NCBI RefSeq assembly: GCF_000426385.1
Contig: NZ_AUFG01000005.1
Coordinates: 87,007 to 151,006 of the forward strand
From: Arsenicicoccus bolidensis DSM 15745
Lineage (GTDB): Bacteria; Actinomycetota; Actinomycetes; Actinomycetales; Dermatophilaceae
Reading direction: 5' to 3'
Length of the DNA stretch: 64,000 nt
The translations under genes and the position numbers were made by a program. The notes beneath the pieces are model-generated. The model did no database searches. It was given only the letters and a program-made list of their open reading frames with translations, and had not been told where the DNA came from. This document shows positions 53,014-61,811 of this stretch, piece after piece (the stretch's first letter is position 1; each line of letters starts with the position of its first letter).

Positions 53014-55983
53014 CTAGCCCAGGTCTCCTCCACCGACGGGCAGGACCGTGCCGGTGATGTATCCCGCCTCCTGCGAGGCGAGGAAGGTGATCGCTGCGGC
53101 CTGCTCGTCGAGGGTGCCGTAGCGGTGCATCGGCGCCGACGCCAGCGTCTGGTCGATGTGCGCCTGGAACCACTCCTGCTCGGCCTCGCCCTCCGGCGAG
53201 GGACCGCGCGGGACCCGTCGCGGCGGCGCCTCGGTGCCGCCAGGGGCGGTGGCGACGACGCGCACGCCGTGCTCGGCCGCCTCGACCGCGAGCGCCCGGG
53301 TGATGGCGTTGACGCCGCCCTTGGCCGCGGCATACGGCACCCGGTGGATGCCTCCGGTGGCGATCGAGGAGACGTTGACGATCGTGCCCCGGCCTGCCTC
53401 GACCATGGGCTCGAGGACCGCGCGGCAGCCGTAGAGCGTGGTCATCAGCGACCGGGCGATCTCCGCGTCGATCTGCTCGGGGGTGAACTCCTGGAACGGC
53501 TTGAACCAGATGGCGCCACCGACGTTGTGGATGGCCACGTCGACCCGACCGTGCCGGGCGACCGCGTGGTCCACGACGGACCGCGCGCCGGAGTAGGTCT
53601 CGAGGTCGGTGACCACCGCCTCGGCGGGGGTGTCCCCACCGAGCTCGTCCGCCAGCTCCTGCACGAGCTCGGAGCGGTCGGCGAGCACCAGGGCGCCACC
53701 CTCGGCGTGGATCCGCCGGGCGACGGCCTCGCCGATGCCCTGCGCGGCGCCGGTGACCACCACGACCTGGCCGGCGAAGCGGCCCGGGGTGACGAACGCC
53801 GGACGGCGCGTGGCGGCCTGCTCGCGCATGGCCCGCCGGGTGGTCTCCTTGGACCGGGCCGCGTGCTCGCTGATCAGGGTGCGAGCGGCGTCCCGGTCGC
53901 CGCCCTCGAAGGCCGTGACGATGTCGAGGTGGTCCTGGGCGCAGCGGGGGTCGCACCAGGTGGCGTTGCGCAGGGTCTGGTCCATGTGCCCTCGCACCCC
54001 GAGCCGCTGGTAGGCCTGGAGCAGGTGCTCGTTGCCGGTCAGCGTGAACAGGTAGTCGTGGAAGGCCGCGTTGGTCTCGGTGTAGGCCGCCGCGTCCACG
54101 AACCGGTCGCCCTGGACGTAGGGCACGGTCGCCTCGGCGAGCAGGCGGTAGCCCGCGAGCTGCGTCGTGGACAGCCGGCCGATGGTGAGGGCGAGCGCCC
54201 CGAGCTCCAGGGCCTCGCGGGCCTCGAAGATCGCGTCGGACTCCCCCACGTCGGGGTGCTCCTCGCCGATCTCGTAGCCACCGGTGCCGGTCCCGGTGAC
54301 GTCGGTGCTCCCGGCGCCGGCCGTGGTCCCGCCCGCGTCGGTCGTCGCCGCCGCAGGCACGGGCCGGGGCTCGTGCAGCGGCTCGATCTCCCCGGCCGCG
54401 AAGATCGCCTGACCGGCGAGGCTGCGCGCGTCCGGGTCGGTGACCAGCGTGGAGGCCTCGTCGAGTTGGGCGGGCTGCCCCGCGTCGCCCTCGCGGGCGG
54501 GCCAGAGGTCCTGACCCATGAGGGTCCGGGCCGTGGCGGTCCGCTCGGTGGGGTCTGAGGGGTCGGTGGGGTCTGTGCGCTCCGGACCAGACCCGCCGGA
54601 GCCCAGCGGGGCGAGCTCGGCGTCGGCCGCGAAGATCTCCTGGCCGGCCAGCCCGCGACCGCTCGGGTCCTCGAGCAGGACCGCGCCCGCGCCCGTGACC
54701 TGGACGCCGACCGTGGGCGCCGCGACCTGCGTGAGGCCGGTCTCGGGGTCGGTCTCCTGGACGGCCGGCTCGGCTGCTCCACCCACGGTCCCGCTGTCGG
54801 TTTCAGTGCCGTATGCCGCGTCCGCGTCGGTCACCGTCTCGTCGGCGGGCGTCCCGCCGGGTGCCCGGTCGCCGCCCTCGCCGGGCTCGGCCGGGGCGGA
54901 TCCCGTGACGGGGCCCGTCGTCGTGCCGGCCGGGCTGGTGGCGCCGGCCGCAGGGCCGGAGGCCGGGGCGGCCGCAGGGCCGGAGAGGGCGAACTTCTCG
55001 TAGTAGAAGCCCGTGGGCGTGAGCTGTTGGTCGGAGAAGTGCGTGCGCACCGCCTCCACCATGGGCGGAGGCCCGCACAGGTAGACCGCGACGTCACCGT
55101 CATACAGGTGCTCGTCCCTGATGAGGCTCATCACGTAGCCCTTGTTGGGGGCCCCGGTGCCGGGGTCGGAGACGCAGTAGTCCCAGGTGAACCCGTCGAT
55201 CTGGTCGGCGAGCCCGGCGAGGGTGTCGAGCTCGACCAGGTCCTCGTCCTTGGACACGCCGTAGACGAGGTGCAGCGGGCGGTTGTCGCCGTCCGCGCGC
55301 ACCTTCTTGAGGATCGCGAGGATCGGGGCGAGCCCGGTGCCGCCCGCCAGGAGCAGGACGGGACGACGGGTGTCGCGCAGGAAGAAGCTGCCGTTGGGGC
55401 CGGTGAACCTGACCTCGTCGCCGACCTGGGCGCGCTCGGCCAGCCAGGTCGACATCACGCCGCCCGGGGTGAGCTTGACCAGGAAGGTGAGGCGCTCGTC
55501 GTCCGGCGCCGAGCTGAAGGAGTAGGACCGCGTGTCGTCCGTGCCAGGGACGTGGACGTTGACGTACTGCCCCGGCAGGAAGGCGAGCTTGGCGCGCTCC
55601 GGCGTCTCGATCGAGAAGCCGATGGTGGAGTCCGAGTGGCGCGTGATGTCCACGATCGTGCCGGTGAAGGTGGCCGCCTGCGTCTTGGCCACGGCGGACG
55701 TGCTCGGGATCTGGAGCACGAGGTCCGAGCGTGGCTTCATCTGGCACGGCAGGCAGTAGCCCTGCGCCGCCTCGTCCTCGGTGAGGGCGTCGTCGATGTA
55801 GCTGCCGCCGTCGAACTCGCCGGACTCGCACAGCGACTTGCAGGTGCCGCAGGCGCCGTCACGGCAGTCCAGCGGGATGTTGATGCGGGCGCGGTAGGAC
55901 GCGTCCGCGACGGTCTGGTCGTCGTCGACCTGGATGAATCGTGTGACGCCGTCCTCGAAGGCCAGCGCTACCTGGTGGCTCAT
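53014..55983 (-). CDS. benCD: Benzoate dioxygenase reductase BenC - FCD domain - dihydrodiol dehydrogenase BenD fusion
   Basis: 989 residues in one frame from ATG 55983. Part 1 (1-333) is BenC: plant-type [2Fe-2S] ligands Cys40, Cys45, Cys48, Cys80, FAD motif RSYSFSS (152-158), NAD motif GGTGLAP (214-220) and CGPPPM (303-308). Part 2 is a disordered linker (about 334-565) with three short copies of an LAGQ-type motif. Part 3 (570-720) is a FadR/GntR C-terminal (FCD) domain: Asn638-A-A-F-His642, His685 (QDHLDIV) and His707 fit its metal ligands, but there is no DNA-binding domain. Part 4 (about 735-989) is BenD: TGAAQGIG (744-751), NVGG at 820-823, Tyr884-AAA-Lys888. BenC is usually about 340 residues alone in proteobacteria; I recall longer actinobacterial BenC proteins with the FCD-like tail, but not joined to BenD. 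An internal ATG (53829) preceded by AAGGAG could also start BenD separately. Confidence 0.85.
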   Translation of the reverse strand: MSHQVALAFEDGVTRFIQVDDDQTVADASYRARINIPLDCRDGACGTCKSLCESGEFDGGSYIDDALTEDEAAQGYCLPCQMKPRSDLVLQIPSTSAVAKTQAATFTGTIVDITRHSDSTIGFSIETPERAKLAFLPGQYVNVHVPGTDDTRSYSFSSAPDDERLTFLVKLTPGGVMSTWLAERAQVGDEVRFTGPNGSFFLRDTRRPVLLLAGGTGLAPILAILKKVRADGDNRPLHLVYGVSKDEDLVELDTLAGLADQIDGFTWDYCVSDPGTGAPNKGYVMSLIRDEHLYDGDVAVYLCGPPPMVEAVRTHFSDQQLTPTGFYYEKFALSGPAAAPASGPAAGATSPAGTTTGPVTGSAPAEPGEGGDRAPGGTPADETVTDADAAYGTETDSGTVGGAAEPAVQETDPETGLTQVAAPTVGVQVTGAGAVLLEDPSGRGLAGQEIFAADAELAPLGSGGSGPERTDPTDPSDPTERTATARTLMGQDLWPAREGDAGQPAQLDEASTLVTDPDARSLAGQAIFAAGEIEPLHEPRPVPAAATTDAGGTTAGAGSTDVTGTGTGGYEIGEEHPDVGESDAIFEAREALELGALALTIGRLSTTQLAGYRLLAEATVPYVQGDRFVDAAAYTETNAAFHDYLFTLTGNEHLLQAYQRLGVRGHMDQTLRNATWCDPRCAQDHLDIVTAFEGGDRDAARTLISEHAARSKETTRRAMREQAATRRPAFVTPGRFAGQVVVVTGAAQGIGEAVARRIHAEGGALVLADRSELVQELADELGGDTPAEAVVTDLETYSGARSVVDHAVARHGRVDVAIHNVGGAIWFKPFQEFTPEQIDAEIARSLMTTLYGCRAVLEPMVEAGRGTIVNVSSIATGGIHRVPYAAAKGGVNAITRALAVEAAEHGVRVVATAPGGTEAPPRRVPRGPSPEGEAEQEWFQAHIDQTLASAPMHRYGTLDEQAAAITFLASQEAGYITGTVLPVGGGDLG

Positions 55984-56000
55984 GGTGCCCTCTCTCCCCG

Positions 56001-56036
56001 CGTTGCGCCGCAGTCGTGATCGGCTGCGGCGCAACG
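56001..56036. promoter_or_regulatory. Hairpin between benB and benC
   Basis: CGTTGCGCCGCAG (56001-56013), a 10-base loop and CTGCGGCGCAACG (56024-56036) form a perfect 13-bp inverted repeat in the 77-base gap between benB and the BenC-BenD frame. No T run follows, so RNA processing, stabilisation of the upstream benAB message or partial termination are possible. Confidence 0.6.
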
Positions 56037-56060
56037 GGATCCGACGATGCTGCTCGTCGA

Positions 56061-56612
56061 TCAGATGTGGTAGATGTCCACGATGTGGTGGATGTAGTCG
56101 TTCTTGAGGACGACGGTCTTGCGCCGGATGACGGGCGCCTCGCCGGAGAAGTCGATCGTGTAGAACGACGTGCCGTAGTACGGGTCCACCGTGTTGTAGC
56201 GGAAGTACATGGTGTGCCAGTTGAAGCGCACGTCCACCAGGTCGCCCCGGCGCTCGATCACCTCGACGTTGGTGATGTTGTGGCTGGTGCGCGGCTCGGG
56301 CAGGCTCGTGGCGCTGGACCGCTCGGTGCGGATGCGAAAGATCCGGTCCTCGAGGCCGCCCTTGTTGCCGTAGTAGATCAGCGACATCTCGCGCTGCGGG
56401 TCGCTGGTCAGGCGGTCGTCGTCGGCCCAGGTGGGCATCCAGTAGACGACGTCGTCGGCGTAGCAGGTCAGCCACTTCTCGAACTCGCGGTCGTCGAGGT
56501 AGCGGGCCTCGCGGTAGAGGAACTGCTCGATGCTGGTCTGGGTGATGGTGCCCTGGGCGCTGGTGCCCTGGGTGCTGCCCTGGGTGCTGGTGGTCAGCTC
56601 GGTGGTGGTCAT
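56061..56612 (-). CDS. benB: Benzoate 1,2-dioxygenase beta subunit BenB
   Basis: 183 residues. Ring-hydroxylating dioxygenase small subunit (NTF2-like): EQFLYREARYLDDREFEKW, CYADDVVYWMPTW, FRIRTERSSATSLPEPRTSHNITNVEV. It structures the alpha3beta3 hexamer. Begins with a Thr/Gln/Gly/Ser-rich stretch (STQGSTQGTSAQG), an unusual low-complexity N-terminal tag coded by short repeats. Ten bases separate it from benA. Confidence 0.92.
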   Translation of the reverse strand: MTTTELTTSTQGSTQGTSAQGTITQTSIEQFLYREARYLDDREFEKWLTCYADDVVYWMPTWADDDRLTSDPQREMSLIYYGNKGGLEDRIFRIRTERSSATSLPEPRTSHNITNVEVIERRGDLVDVRFNWHTMYFRYNTVDPYYGTSFYTIDFSGEAPVIRRKTVVLKNDYIHHIVDIYHI

Positions 56613-56622
56613 CGTCGTCTCC

Positions 56623-58008
56623 TCAGGCGCCGGCGGGCTCGGTGCGCGCGGCCGCGGCCTCGCGCTCGGTCTCGACGGCCCGGCGCATCGTCTCGAGCCA
56701 GTAGCCGTGCTGGACGGGGTACAGGCCCTCGTCCTCGTTCTTGACGCCGCTGCTGCGGACGTTGGTCATGCCGAGGGAGCGCGCGACGTCGTCCGGGCCG
56801 GTCAGCCAGTGCTCGGCGCCGCGGCTCATGTCGTTCCAGGGGGCCGCGGTGGCCAGGAAGGTCTTCTGGCAGGAGCGGAACTCCTCCAGGTCGTCCGGGG
56901 TGGCCATGCCGGAGGCGTTGAAGAAGTCCTCGTACTGCCGGATCCGCCACTCGCGGGACTCGGCGGACTCCCCCTTGGGGGCGATGCAGTAGATCGTGAC
57001 CTCGGTCTGGTCCGGCGCGATCGGGCGGAAGTGTCGGATCTGCGTGGAGAACTGGTCCATGAGGTACACGTTCGGGTAGAGGCACAGGTTGCGGGAGCCC
57101 TTGACCATGAACTCGCCCTTGGCGTCGCCCTGCTCGGCCTTGAGCCGGTCCATCTGGTCCCACAGCGGGCGGTCCTCGGGGTTGCCGGCCCAGGTCCACA
57201 GGCACAGGTGCCCGTGGTCGAAGGACCAGTAGCCGCCGCCGGACTTGCCCCACTTGCCGGCGTCCAGCGCCTTGGTGGTGTTGGCGGACTCGCCGGTGGA
57301 GCGGCGCGACGTGGTGGCCGCGTAGTTCCAGTGGGTCGCAGACACGTGGTAGCCGTCGGCGCCGTTCTCCGCCTGGACCTTCCAGTTGCCGTCGTAGGTG
57401 TAGGTGGAGGCGCCGCGCAGGACCTCGAGGCCCTCGGGCGACTGGTCGACCAGCATGTCGATGACCTTGGTGGCGTCGCCGAGGTGCTCCTCGAGCGAGG
57501 GCACGTCGGGGTTGAGGCTGCCGAACAGGAACCCGCGGTAGCTCTCGAACCGGGCGACCTTGGTCAGGTCGTGCGAGCCGTCGGTGTCGAACTGCTCGGG
57601 GTAGCCGGCGCCGTCGGGGTCCTTGACCTTGAGCAGGCGACCGTCGTTGCGGAAGGTCCAGCCGTGGAAGGGGCAGGTCAGCGTCGTGCGGTTGTCCGTC
57701 TTGCGGCGGCAGATCATCGCGCCGCGGTGAGCGCAGGCGTTGATCAGGCAGTGCAGCTCCCCGTCCTTGTCGCGCGTGATGACGATCGGCTGCCGGCCGA
57801 TGTAGGTCGTGAAGTAGTCGCCCGGGTTCGCCATCTGCGACTCGTGGGCGAGGTAGATCCAGTTGCCCTCGAAGATGTGCTTCATCTCGAGCTCGAAGAG
57901 TTCCTCGTCGGTGAAGATCGCCCGGTTGGCGCGGTAGATGCCCTCCTCGGGGCGCTCCACCACGGCCTGGTCCAGATCGAACTTCGGGGTGCCGGTGGGG
58001 TACGGCAT
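56623..58008 (-). CDS. benA: Benzoate 1,2-dioxygenase alpha subunit BenA
   Basis: 461 residues from ATG 58008, which follows AGGAGGAACC. Rieske ligands Cys92-x-His94 and Cys112-x-x-His115 (CAHRG, CPFHGW). Mononuclear iron motif E214-x3-D218-x2-H221-x4-H226. It dihydroxylates benzoate to the cis-dihydrodiol carboxylate, receiving electrons from BenC. Sequence features such as [13 protein letters not shown] fit benzoate/toluate dioxygenases; substituted benzoates cannot be excluded. First gene of benAB-CD. Confidence 0.95.
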   Translation of the reverse strand: MPYPTGTPKFDLDQAVVERPEEGIYRANRAIFTDEELFELEMKHIFEGNWIYLAHESQMANPGDYFTTYIGRQPIVITRDKDGELHCLINACAHRGAMICRRKTDNRTTLTCPFHGWTFRNDGRLLKVKDPDGAGYPEQFDTDGSHDLTKVARFESYRGFLFGSLNPDVPSLEEHLGDATKVIDMLVDQSPEGLEVLRGASTYTYDGNWKVQAENGADGYHVSATHWNYAATTSRRSTGESANTTKALDAGKWGKSGGGYWSFDHGHLCLWTWAGNPEDRPLWDQMDRLKAEQGDAKGEFMVKGSRNLCLYPNVYLMDQFSTQIRHFRPIAPDQTEVTIYCIAPKGESAESREWRIRQYEDFFNASGMATPDDLEEFRSCQKTFLATAAPWNDMSRGAEHWLTGPDDVARSLGMTNVRSSGVKNEDEGLYPVQHGYWLETMRRAVETEREAAAARTEPAGA

Positions 58009-58251
58009 GGTTCCTCCTGTGGCGTCGTCGGCACGGACTGCGATGCGGCAGAGGCGTTCTGGCCGCGTGCTCCCCACCACTCTCACGGTCGCGAGGCACC
58101 CCCGCCCCCGTCATCTGCCCAGGGTTGACCTAGGGTGCCATTGACACGCAGCGCCTATCAATGAGGCCGCAACAGGTATTTGTGTAGATCAATCCACCCG
58201 GCCTACCGTGGAGGTCGAACGCACCGCCGACAGCTGACGAGGAGGTCACCG
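58009..58251. promoter_or_regulatory. ben/cat divergent control region
   Basis: 243 bases between benA and catR. It holds CATTGA-N13-TCAATG (58139-58163), an interrupted palindrome of LysR type (T-N11-A-like), and a catR-side promoter candidate TTGTGT (58180-58185), 18-base spacer, TACCGT (58204-58209). CatR-like control of both operons by muconate is the expected logic. Confidence 0.55.
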
Positions 58252-59166
58252 ATGGAGCTGCGTCACCTGCGCTACGTCGTCGCCGTGGCCGAGCACCGCC
58301 ACTTCGGCCGCGCCGCCCGCTCGCTGCACATCTCCCAGCCGCCCCTGTCCCAGGCCGTCCGCCAGCTCGAGGACGAGCTGCAGGTGGAGCTGTTCGAGCG
58401 GACCACCCGCACCGTCGCCCTGACGCCCGCCGGCGAGGTCTTCGTCGGCGACGCCCGACGCACCCTCGCGGCCCTCGACGACACCGTCGAGCGCACCCGC
58501 CGCATCGCCCGCGGCCAGGTCGGGGTCCTGCGCATCGCGCTCACCGGGTCCGCCACCTACGGCTACCTCCCCCGCATGGCCGCCCTGGTCAAGACCCGGA
58601 TGCCGGGCGTCGGCCTGCAGCTCCAGACCGACCGCCTCACCCCGCAGCAGGTCCAGGACCTCGACGCCGGCCGCATCGACGTCGGCATCCTGCGCCTGCC
58701 CGTCCGCGACGACCGGCTGCGCACCCGCCTGATCGCCCGCGAGCCGCTCGTGCTCGCGCTCCCCTCCGGCCACCGCCTCGTCGGCGACCCGGACGTCACG
58801 GTCGACGACCTCGTCGAGGAGTCCTTCGTGGTCCTCGCGCCGAGCTCGCGCTCCGTGGTCACCGACGCCGTGGTGCGCACCTGCCTCGACGCCGGCTTCT
58901 ATCCCACCGTCGAGCACGAGGTCACCGAGATGTCGACCCTGCTCTCGCTGGTCGCCGGAGGCCTCGGCATCGCCCTGGTCCCCGCGTCCACCCGCGCCTC
59001 CGGGCTCGAGGGCGTGACCTTCGCCGACCTGCCCGGCACCGCGACCGTCGACCTGGCGCTCGCCTGGCGCGCCGACCAGCCGAACCCCCTGGTGGAGGCC
59101 TTCGTGCAGACCCTCGAGGAGCACGACCTCCTGCAGGCCGACCCGAGCCGGAAGGCCCCCCGATGA
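58252..59166 (+). CDS. catR: LysR-type regulator of the catechol branch (CatR-like)
   Basis: 304 residues from ATG 58252 with GAGGAGGTC upstream. LysR HTH: ELRHLRYVVAVAEHRHFGRAARSLHISQPPLSQAV. The effector domain shows GYLPRMAALVKTRMPGVG and ESFVVLAPSSR. CatR/BenM relatives use cis,cis-muconate (and benzoate) as inducer. It overlaps catB by 4 bases, so regulator and enzyme are co-translated, in contrast to the classical divergent catR-catB arrangement. Confidence 0.85.
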   Translation: MELRHLRYVVAVAEHRHFGRAARSLHISQPPLSQAVRQLEDELQVELFERTTRTVALTPAGEVFVGDARRTLAALDDTVERTRRIARGQVGVLRIALTGSATYGYLPRMAALVKTRMPGVGLQLQTDRLTPQQVQDLDAGRIDVGILRLPVRDDRLRTRLIAREPLVLALPSGHRLVGDPDVTVDDLVEESFVVLAPSSRSVVTDAVVRTCLDAGFYPTVEHEVTEMSTLLSLVAGGLGIALVPASTRASGLEGVTFADLPGTATVDLALAWRADQPNPLVEAFVQTLEEHDLLQADPSRKAPR

Positions 59167-60329
59167 CCACCAGCACCCCCACCAGCCGCACCAGCGCGAC
59201 GACCAGCACCCCCGGCACCGCCGATCTCACCGTCACCGAGGTCGAGACCATCCCCTTCGCCATCCCCTACCGCAAGCCCCTGGCCTTCGCCAGCGGCTCG
59301 GTCTCCGTGGCCGAGCACGTGCTCGTGCGGGTCCGCACCGCCGGTGGGCTCGTCGGGGTGGCCGAGGCTCCGCCTCGTCCCTTCACGTATGGCGAGACCC
59401 AGGCCTCGATCGTCGCCGTCATCCAGCAGATCTTCGCCCCCGCCGTCCTCGGCACCGACGCCCTGCACCGCGAGCAGATCCACGCCCGCCTGCGCCGCAC
59501 CGTCGGCAACCCCACGGCCAAGGCCGCCCTGGACATGGCCCTGTGGGACGTCATCGGCCAGGCCTTCGGGCGGCCGGTCACCGAGCTGCTCGGCGGCTAC
59601 TCCGACCGGATGCGGGTCAGCCACATGCTCGGCTTCGCCGACCCGGCGGCCATGGTCGACGAGGCCGAGCGGATGCGCTCGACCTATGGCATCACGACCT
59701 TCAAGGTCAAGGTCGGCCGCCGCCCCTTCCGCCTCGACGTCGACGTGTGCCGGGCCCTGCGCGAGCACTTCGGCGACGCCGTGGAGCTCTACGTCGACGG
59801 CAACCGCGGCTGGACGCCCTCCGAGGCCGCCCGCGCCCTCGACGCCATGGCCGACCTCGACCTCACCTCGGCCGAGGAGCTGTGCCCCGCCGACGACGTG
59901 CTCGGACGGCGGTGGCTGGTCCGGCATACGACCATCCCCACCGTCGCCGACGAGAGCGCGACGACCCCCGGCGAGGTGACCCGAGAGATCCTCGGCGGCT
60001 CGGCCGACGCCATCAGCATCAAGACCGCCCGCACCGGCTTCACCGACTCCCGCCGGATCCTGCACCAGTGCGAGGGCCTCGGGGTCGAGGTCGTCATGGG
60101 CAACCAGATCGACGGGCAGCTCGGCACGGCCTGCGCGGTCGCGTTCGGCTCGGCCTACGACGCGACCACGCGGCGGGCGGGCGAGCTGTCCAACTTCCTC
60201 GACATGAGCGACGACCTGCTCACCGAGCCCCTCCAGATCCAGGACGGCACCCTCGCCGTCAGCGGCCGCCCCGGCATCGGGGTCACCGTCGACGAGGACA
60301 AGCTCGAGCACTACCGCGTCGACCTCTGA
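59163..60329 (+). CDS. catB: Muconate cycloisomerase CatB
   Basis: 388 residues from ATG 59163. Enolase-superfamily barrel with the K-x-K motif (Lys181-x-Lys183 in TFKVKVG), metal ligands Asp212 (YVDGN), Glu239 and Asp263 (ADES) and Lys287 in ISIKTARTG. Converts cis,cis-muconate to muconolactone with Mn2+. The N-terminus has a Ser/Thr-rich leader of about 20 residues (MTTSTPTSRT SATTSTPGTA is the low-complexity part). All catalytic residues intact. Confidence 0.95.
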   Translation: MTTSTPTSRTSATTSTPGTADLTVTEVETIPFAIPYRKPLAFASGSVSVAEHVLVRVRTAGGLVGVAEAPPRPFTYGETQASIVAVIQQIFAPAVLGTDALHREQIHARLRRTVGNPTAKAALDMALWDVIGQAFGRPVTELLGGYSDRMRVSHMLGFADPAAMVDEAERMRSTYGITTFKVKVGRRPFRLDVDVCRALREHFGDAVELYVDGNRGWTPSEAARALDAMADLDLTSAEELCPADDVLGRRWLVRHTTIPTVADESATTPGEVTREILGGSADAISIKTARTGFTDSRRILHQCEGLGVEVVMGNQIDGQLGTACAVAFGSAYDATTRRAGELSNFLDMSDDLLTEPLQIQDGTLAVSGRPGIGVTVDEDKLEHYRVDL

Positions 60330-60465
60330 CGCCACGCCGGCTCACGCCGGGCACGACATACGAACCGCACCTCCTGCTCAGCTCAGCACCGCACCACGCA
60401 GCACCCACGTCACGCACCGCACCCATCACGGACCGGTGGCACCGACGCCACCCGAAGGAGAGATC

Positions 60466-61338
60466 ATGAGCACCGACACCAACCCGACCTCCCAGGCCAC
60501 GCTCGAGGCTCGCGCCGCCGACTCCGGCGCCAACGCGACCGCCGCCTTCCGCAAGAAGCAGCGCGCGCTCGACGTGCCCACGGAGCGCGTGGACGCCATC
60601 GCGACCGACGCGCTGCAGGCCCTGCACGAGGTCATCCGCAAGCACCGCCTCACCTACGAGGAGTACGACGCCCTCAAGAGCTGGCTGATCCAGGTCGGCG
60701 AGGACGGCGAGTGGCCGCTCTTCCTCGACGTGTGGCTCGAGCACGTCGTCGAGGACGTCAACACCGACCACCGCGAGGGCAACAAGGGCTCCATCGAGGG
60801 TCCGTACTACGTGCCCGGGTCGCCCGAGCAGGGCTCGCACGGCACCATCCCGATGCGCGACGACGAGCCGGGCGAGGCCATGACCTTCCAGGGCCAGGTG
60901 CGCACGACGGACGGCTCCGCCCTCCCCCACGCCAAGGTCGAGCTGTGGCAGGCCAACGCGGACGGCTTCTACAGCCAGTACGCCCCAGGCCTGCCGGACT
61001 GGAACCTCCGCGGCAGCTTCACCACCGACGACGAGGGTCGCTTCGAGATCCACTCGATCATCCCCGCCCCCTACCAGATCCCCACCGACGGTGCGTGCGG
61101 CAAGCTCATCGCCGCCGCCGGCTGGCACGCCTGGCGCCCCGCCCACCTGCACCTCAAGGTGTCGGCGCCCGACCACGAGCTGCTCACCGCGCAGCTCTAC
61201 TTCCCCGGCGACCCGCACAACCAGGACGACATCGCGACGGCGGTCAAGCCCGAGCTCATGCTCGACCCCAAGCCGGCGGCCGACGGCCAGGGCAAGGTCG
61301 TGGACTACGACTTCGTGATCGACCCGGTCCGCGCCTGA
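60466..61338 (+). CDS. catA: Catechol 1,2-dioxygenase CatA
   Basis: 290 residues from ATG 60466, preceded by AAGGAGAG. Intradiol dioxygenase: helical N-terminal dimer domain and a beta-sandwich with Fe(III) ligands Tyr115, Tyr203, His227 and His229 (GPYYVPGSP, APYQIPTDG, WRPAHLHLKV). The Arg before the His pair (Arg224) stabilises the substrate. Opens catechol to cis,cis-muconate. A 136-base gap to catB. Confidence 0.95.
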   Translation: MSTDTNPTSQATLEARAADSGANATAAFRKKQRALDVPTERVDAIATDALQALHEVIRKHRLTYEEYDALKSWLIQVGEDGEWPLFLDVWLEHVVEDVNTDHREGNKGSIEGPYYVPGSPEQGSHGTIPMRDDEPGEAMTFQGQVRTTDGSALPHAKVELWQANADGFYSQYAPGLPDWNLRGSFTTDDEGRFEIHSIIPAPYQIPTDGACGKLIAAAGWHAWRPAHLHLKVSAPDHELLTAQLYFPGDPHNQDDIATAVKPELMLDPKPAADGQGKVVDYDFVIDPVRA

Positions 61339-61381
61339 CCGCCCCTGCCGCCATCCACCACCTGCACCGAGGAGCACCACC

Positions 61382-61663
61382 ATGCTGTATGCCGTGAAGA
61401 TGCACGTCGCGATCCCCCACGACCTGGATCCGGCGGAGCGGGACGCGACCATCGCCCGCGAGAAGGCGTACTCCCAGGACCTGCAGCGCGGTGGTGAGTG
61501 GCGGCACATCTGGCGGTGCGCCGGGCAGTACTCCAACATCTCGATCTTCGACGTCGAGAGCAACGAGCGGCTCCACGAGATCCTCTGGGGGCTCCCGCTG
61601 TTCGCGTACATGACGGTCGAGGTCACGCCGCTGGCGACGCACCCCTCGGACATCCACGCCTAG
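61382..61663 (+). CDS. catC: Muconolactone delta-isomerase CatC
   Basis: 93 residues. Complete CatC: MHVAIPHDLDPAERDA, GEWRHIWRCAGQYSNISIF, LWGLPLFAYMTVEVTPL. Converts muconolactone to 3-oxoadipate enol-lactone. Its product needs PcaD, PcaIJ and PcaF, not present in this window. A ribosome binding site GGAG precedes the ATG. A terminator follows. Confidence 0.95.
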   Translation: MLYAVKMHVAIPHDLDPAERDATIAREKAYSQDLQRGGEWRHIWRCAGQYSNISIFDVESNERLHEILWGLPLFAYMTVEVTPLATHPSDIHA

Positions 61664-61678
61664 ACCTACCGGCGGTAG

Positions 61679-61717
61679 AGGCATCGACCGGCCTTCGTTC
61701 GCCAGGTCGATGCCTTT
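61679..61717 (+). terminator. Terminator of the cat operon
   Basis: An 11-bp inverted repeat, AGGCATCGACC and GGTCGATGCCT, with a 15-base loop, then TTT. It follows the catC stop by 16 bases. Confidence 0.8.
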
Positions 61718-61811
61718 ACCCCCGGCGGGTCTTCGGGCCGTATGACGGAGCCGCTCGCCGCCACGCAGATCACCGCGTGGAGGCGAGCGGCTGCGGCATA
61801 CAGTGACGGGC

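Noticed and set aside
56530..58128. 532-codon open frame opposite benA and benB
   Set aside because: Antisense to genes with intact Rieske and iron motifs; Val/Gly/Leu-rich translation without domains.
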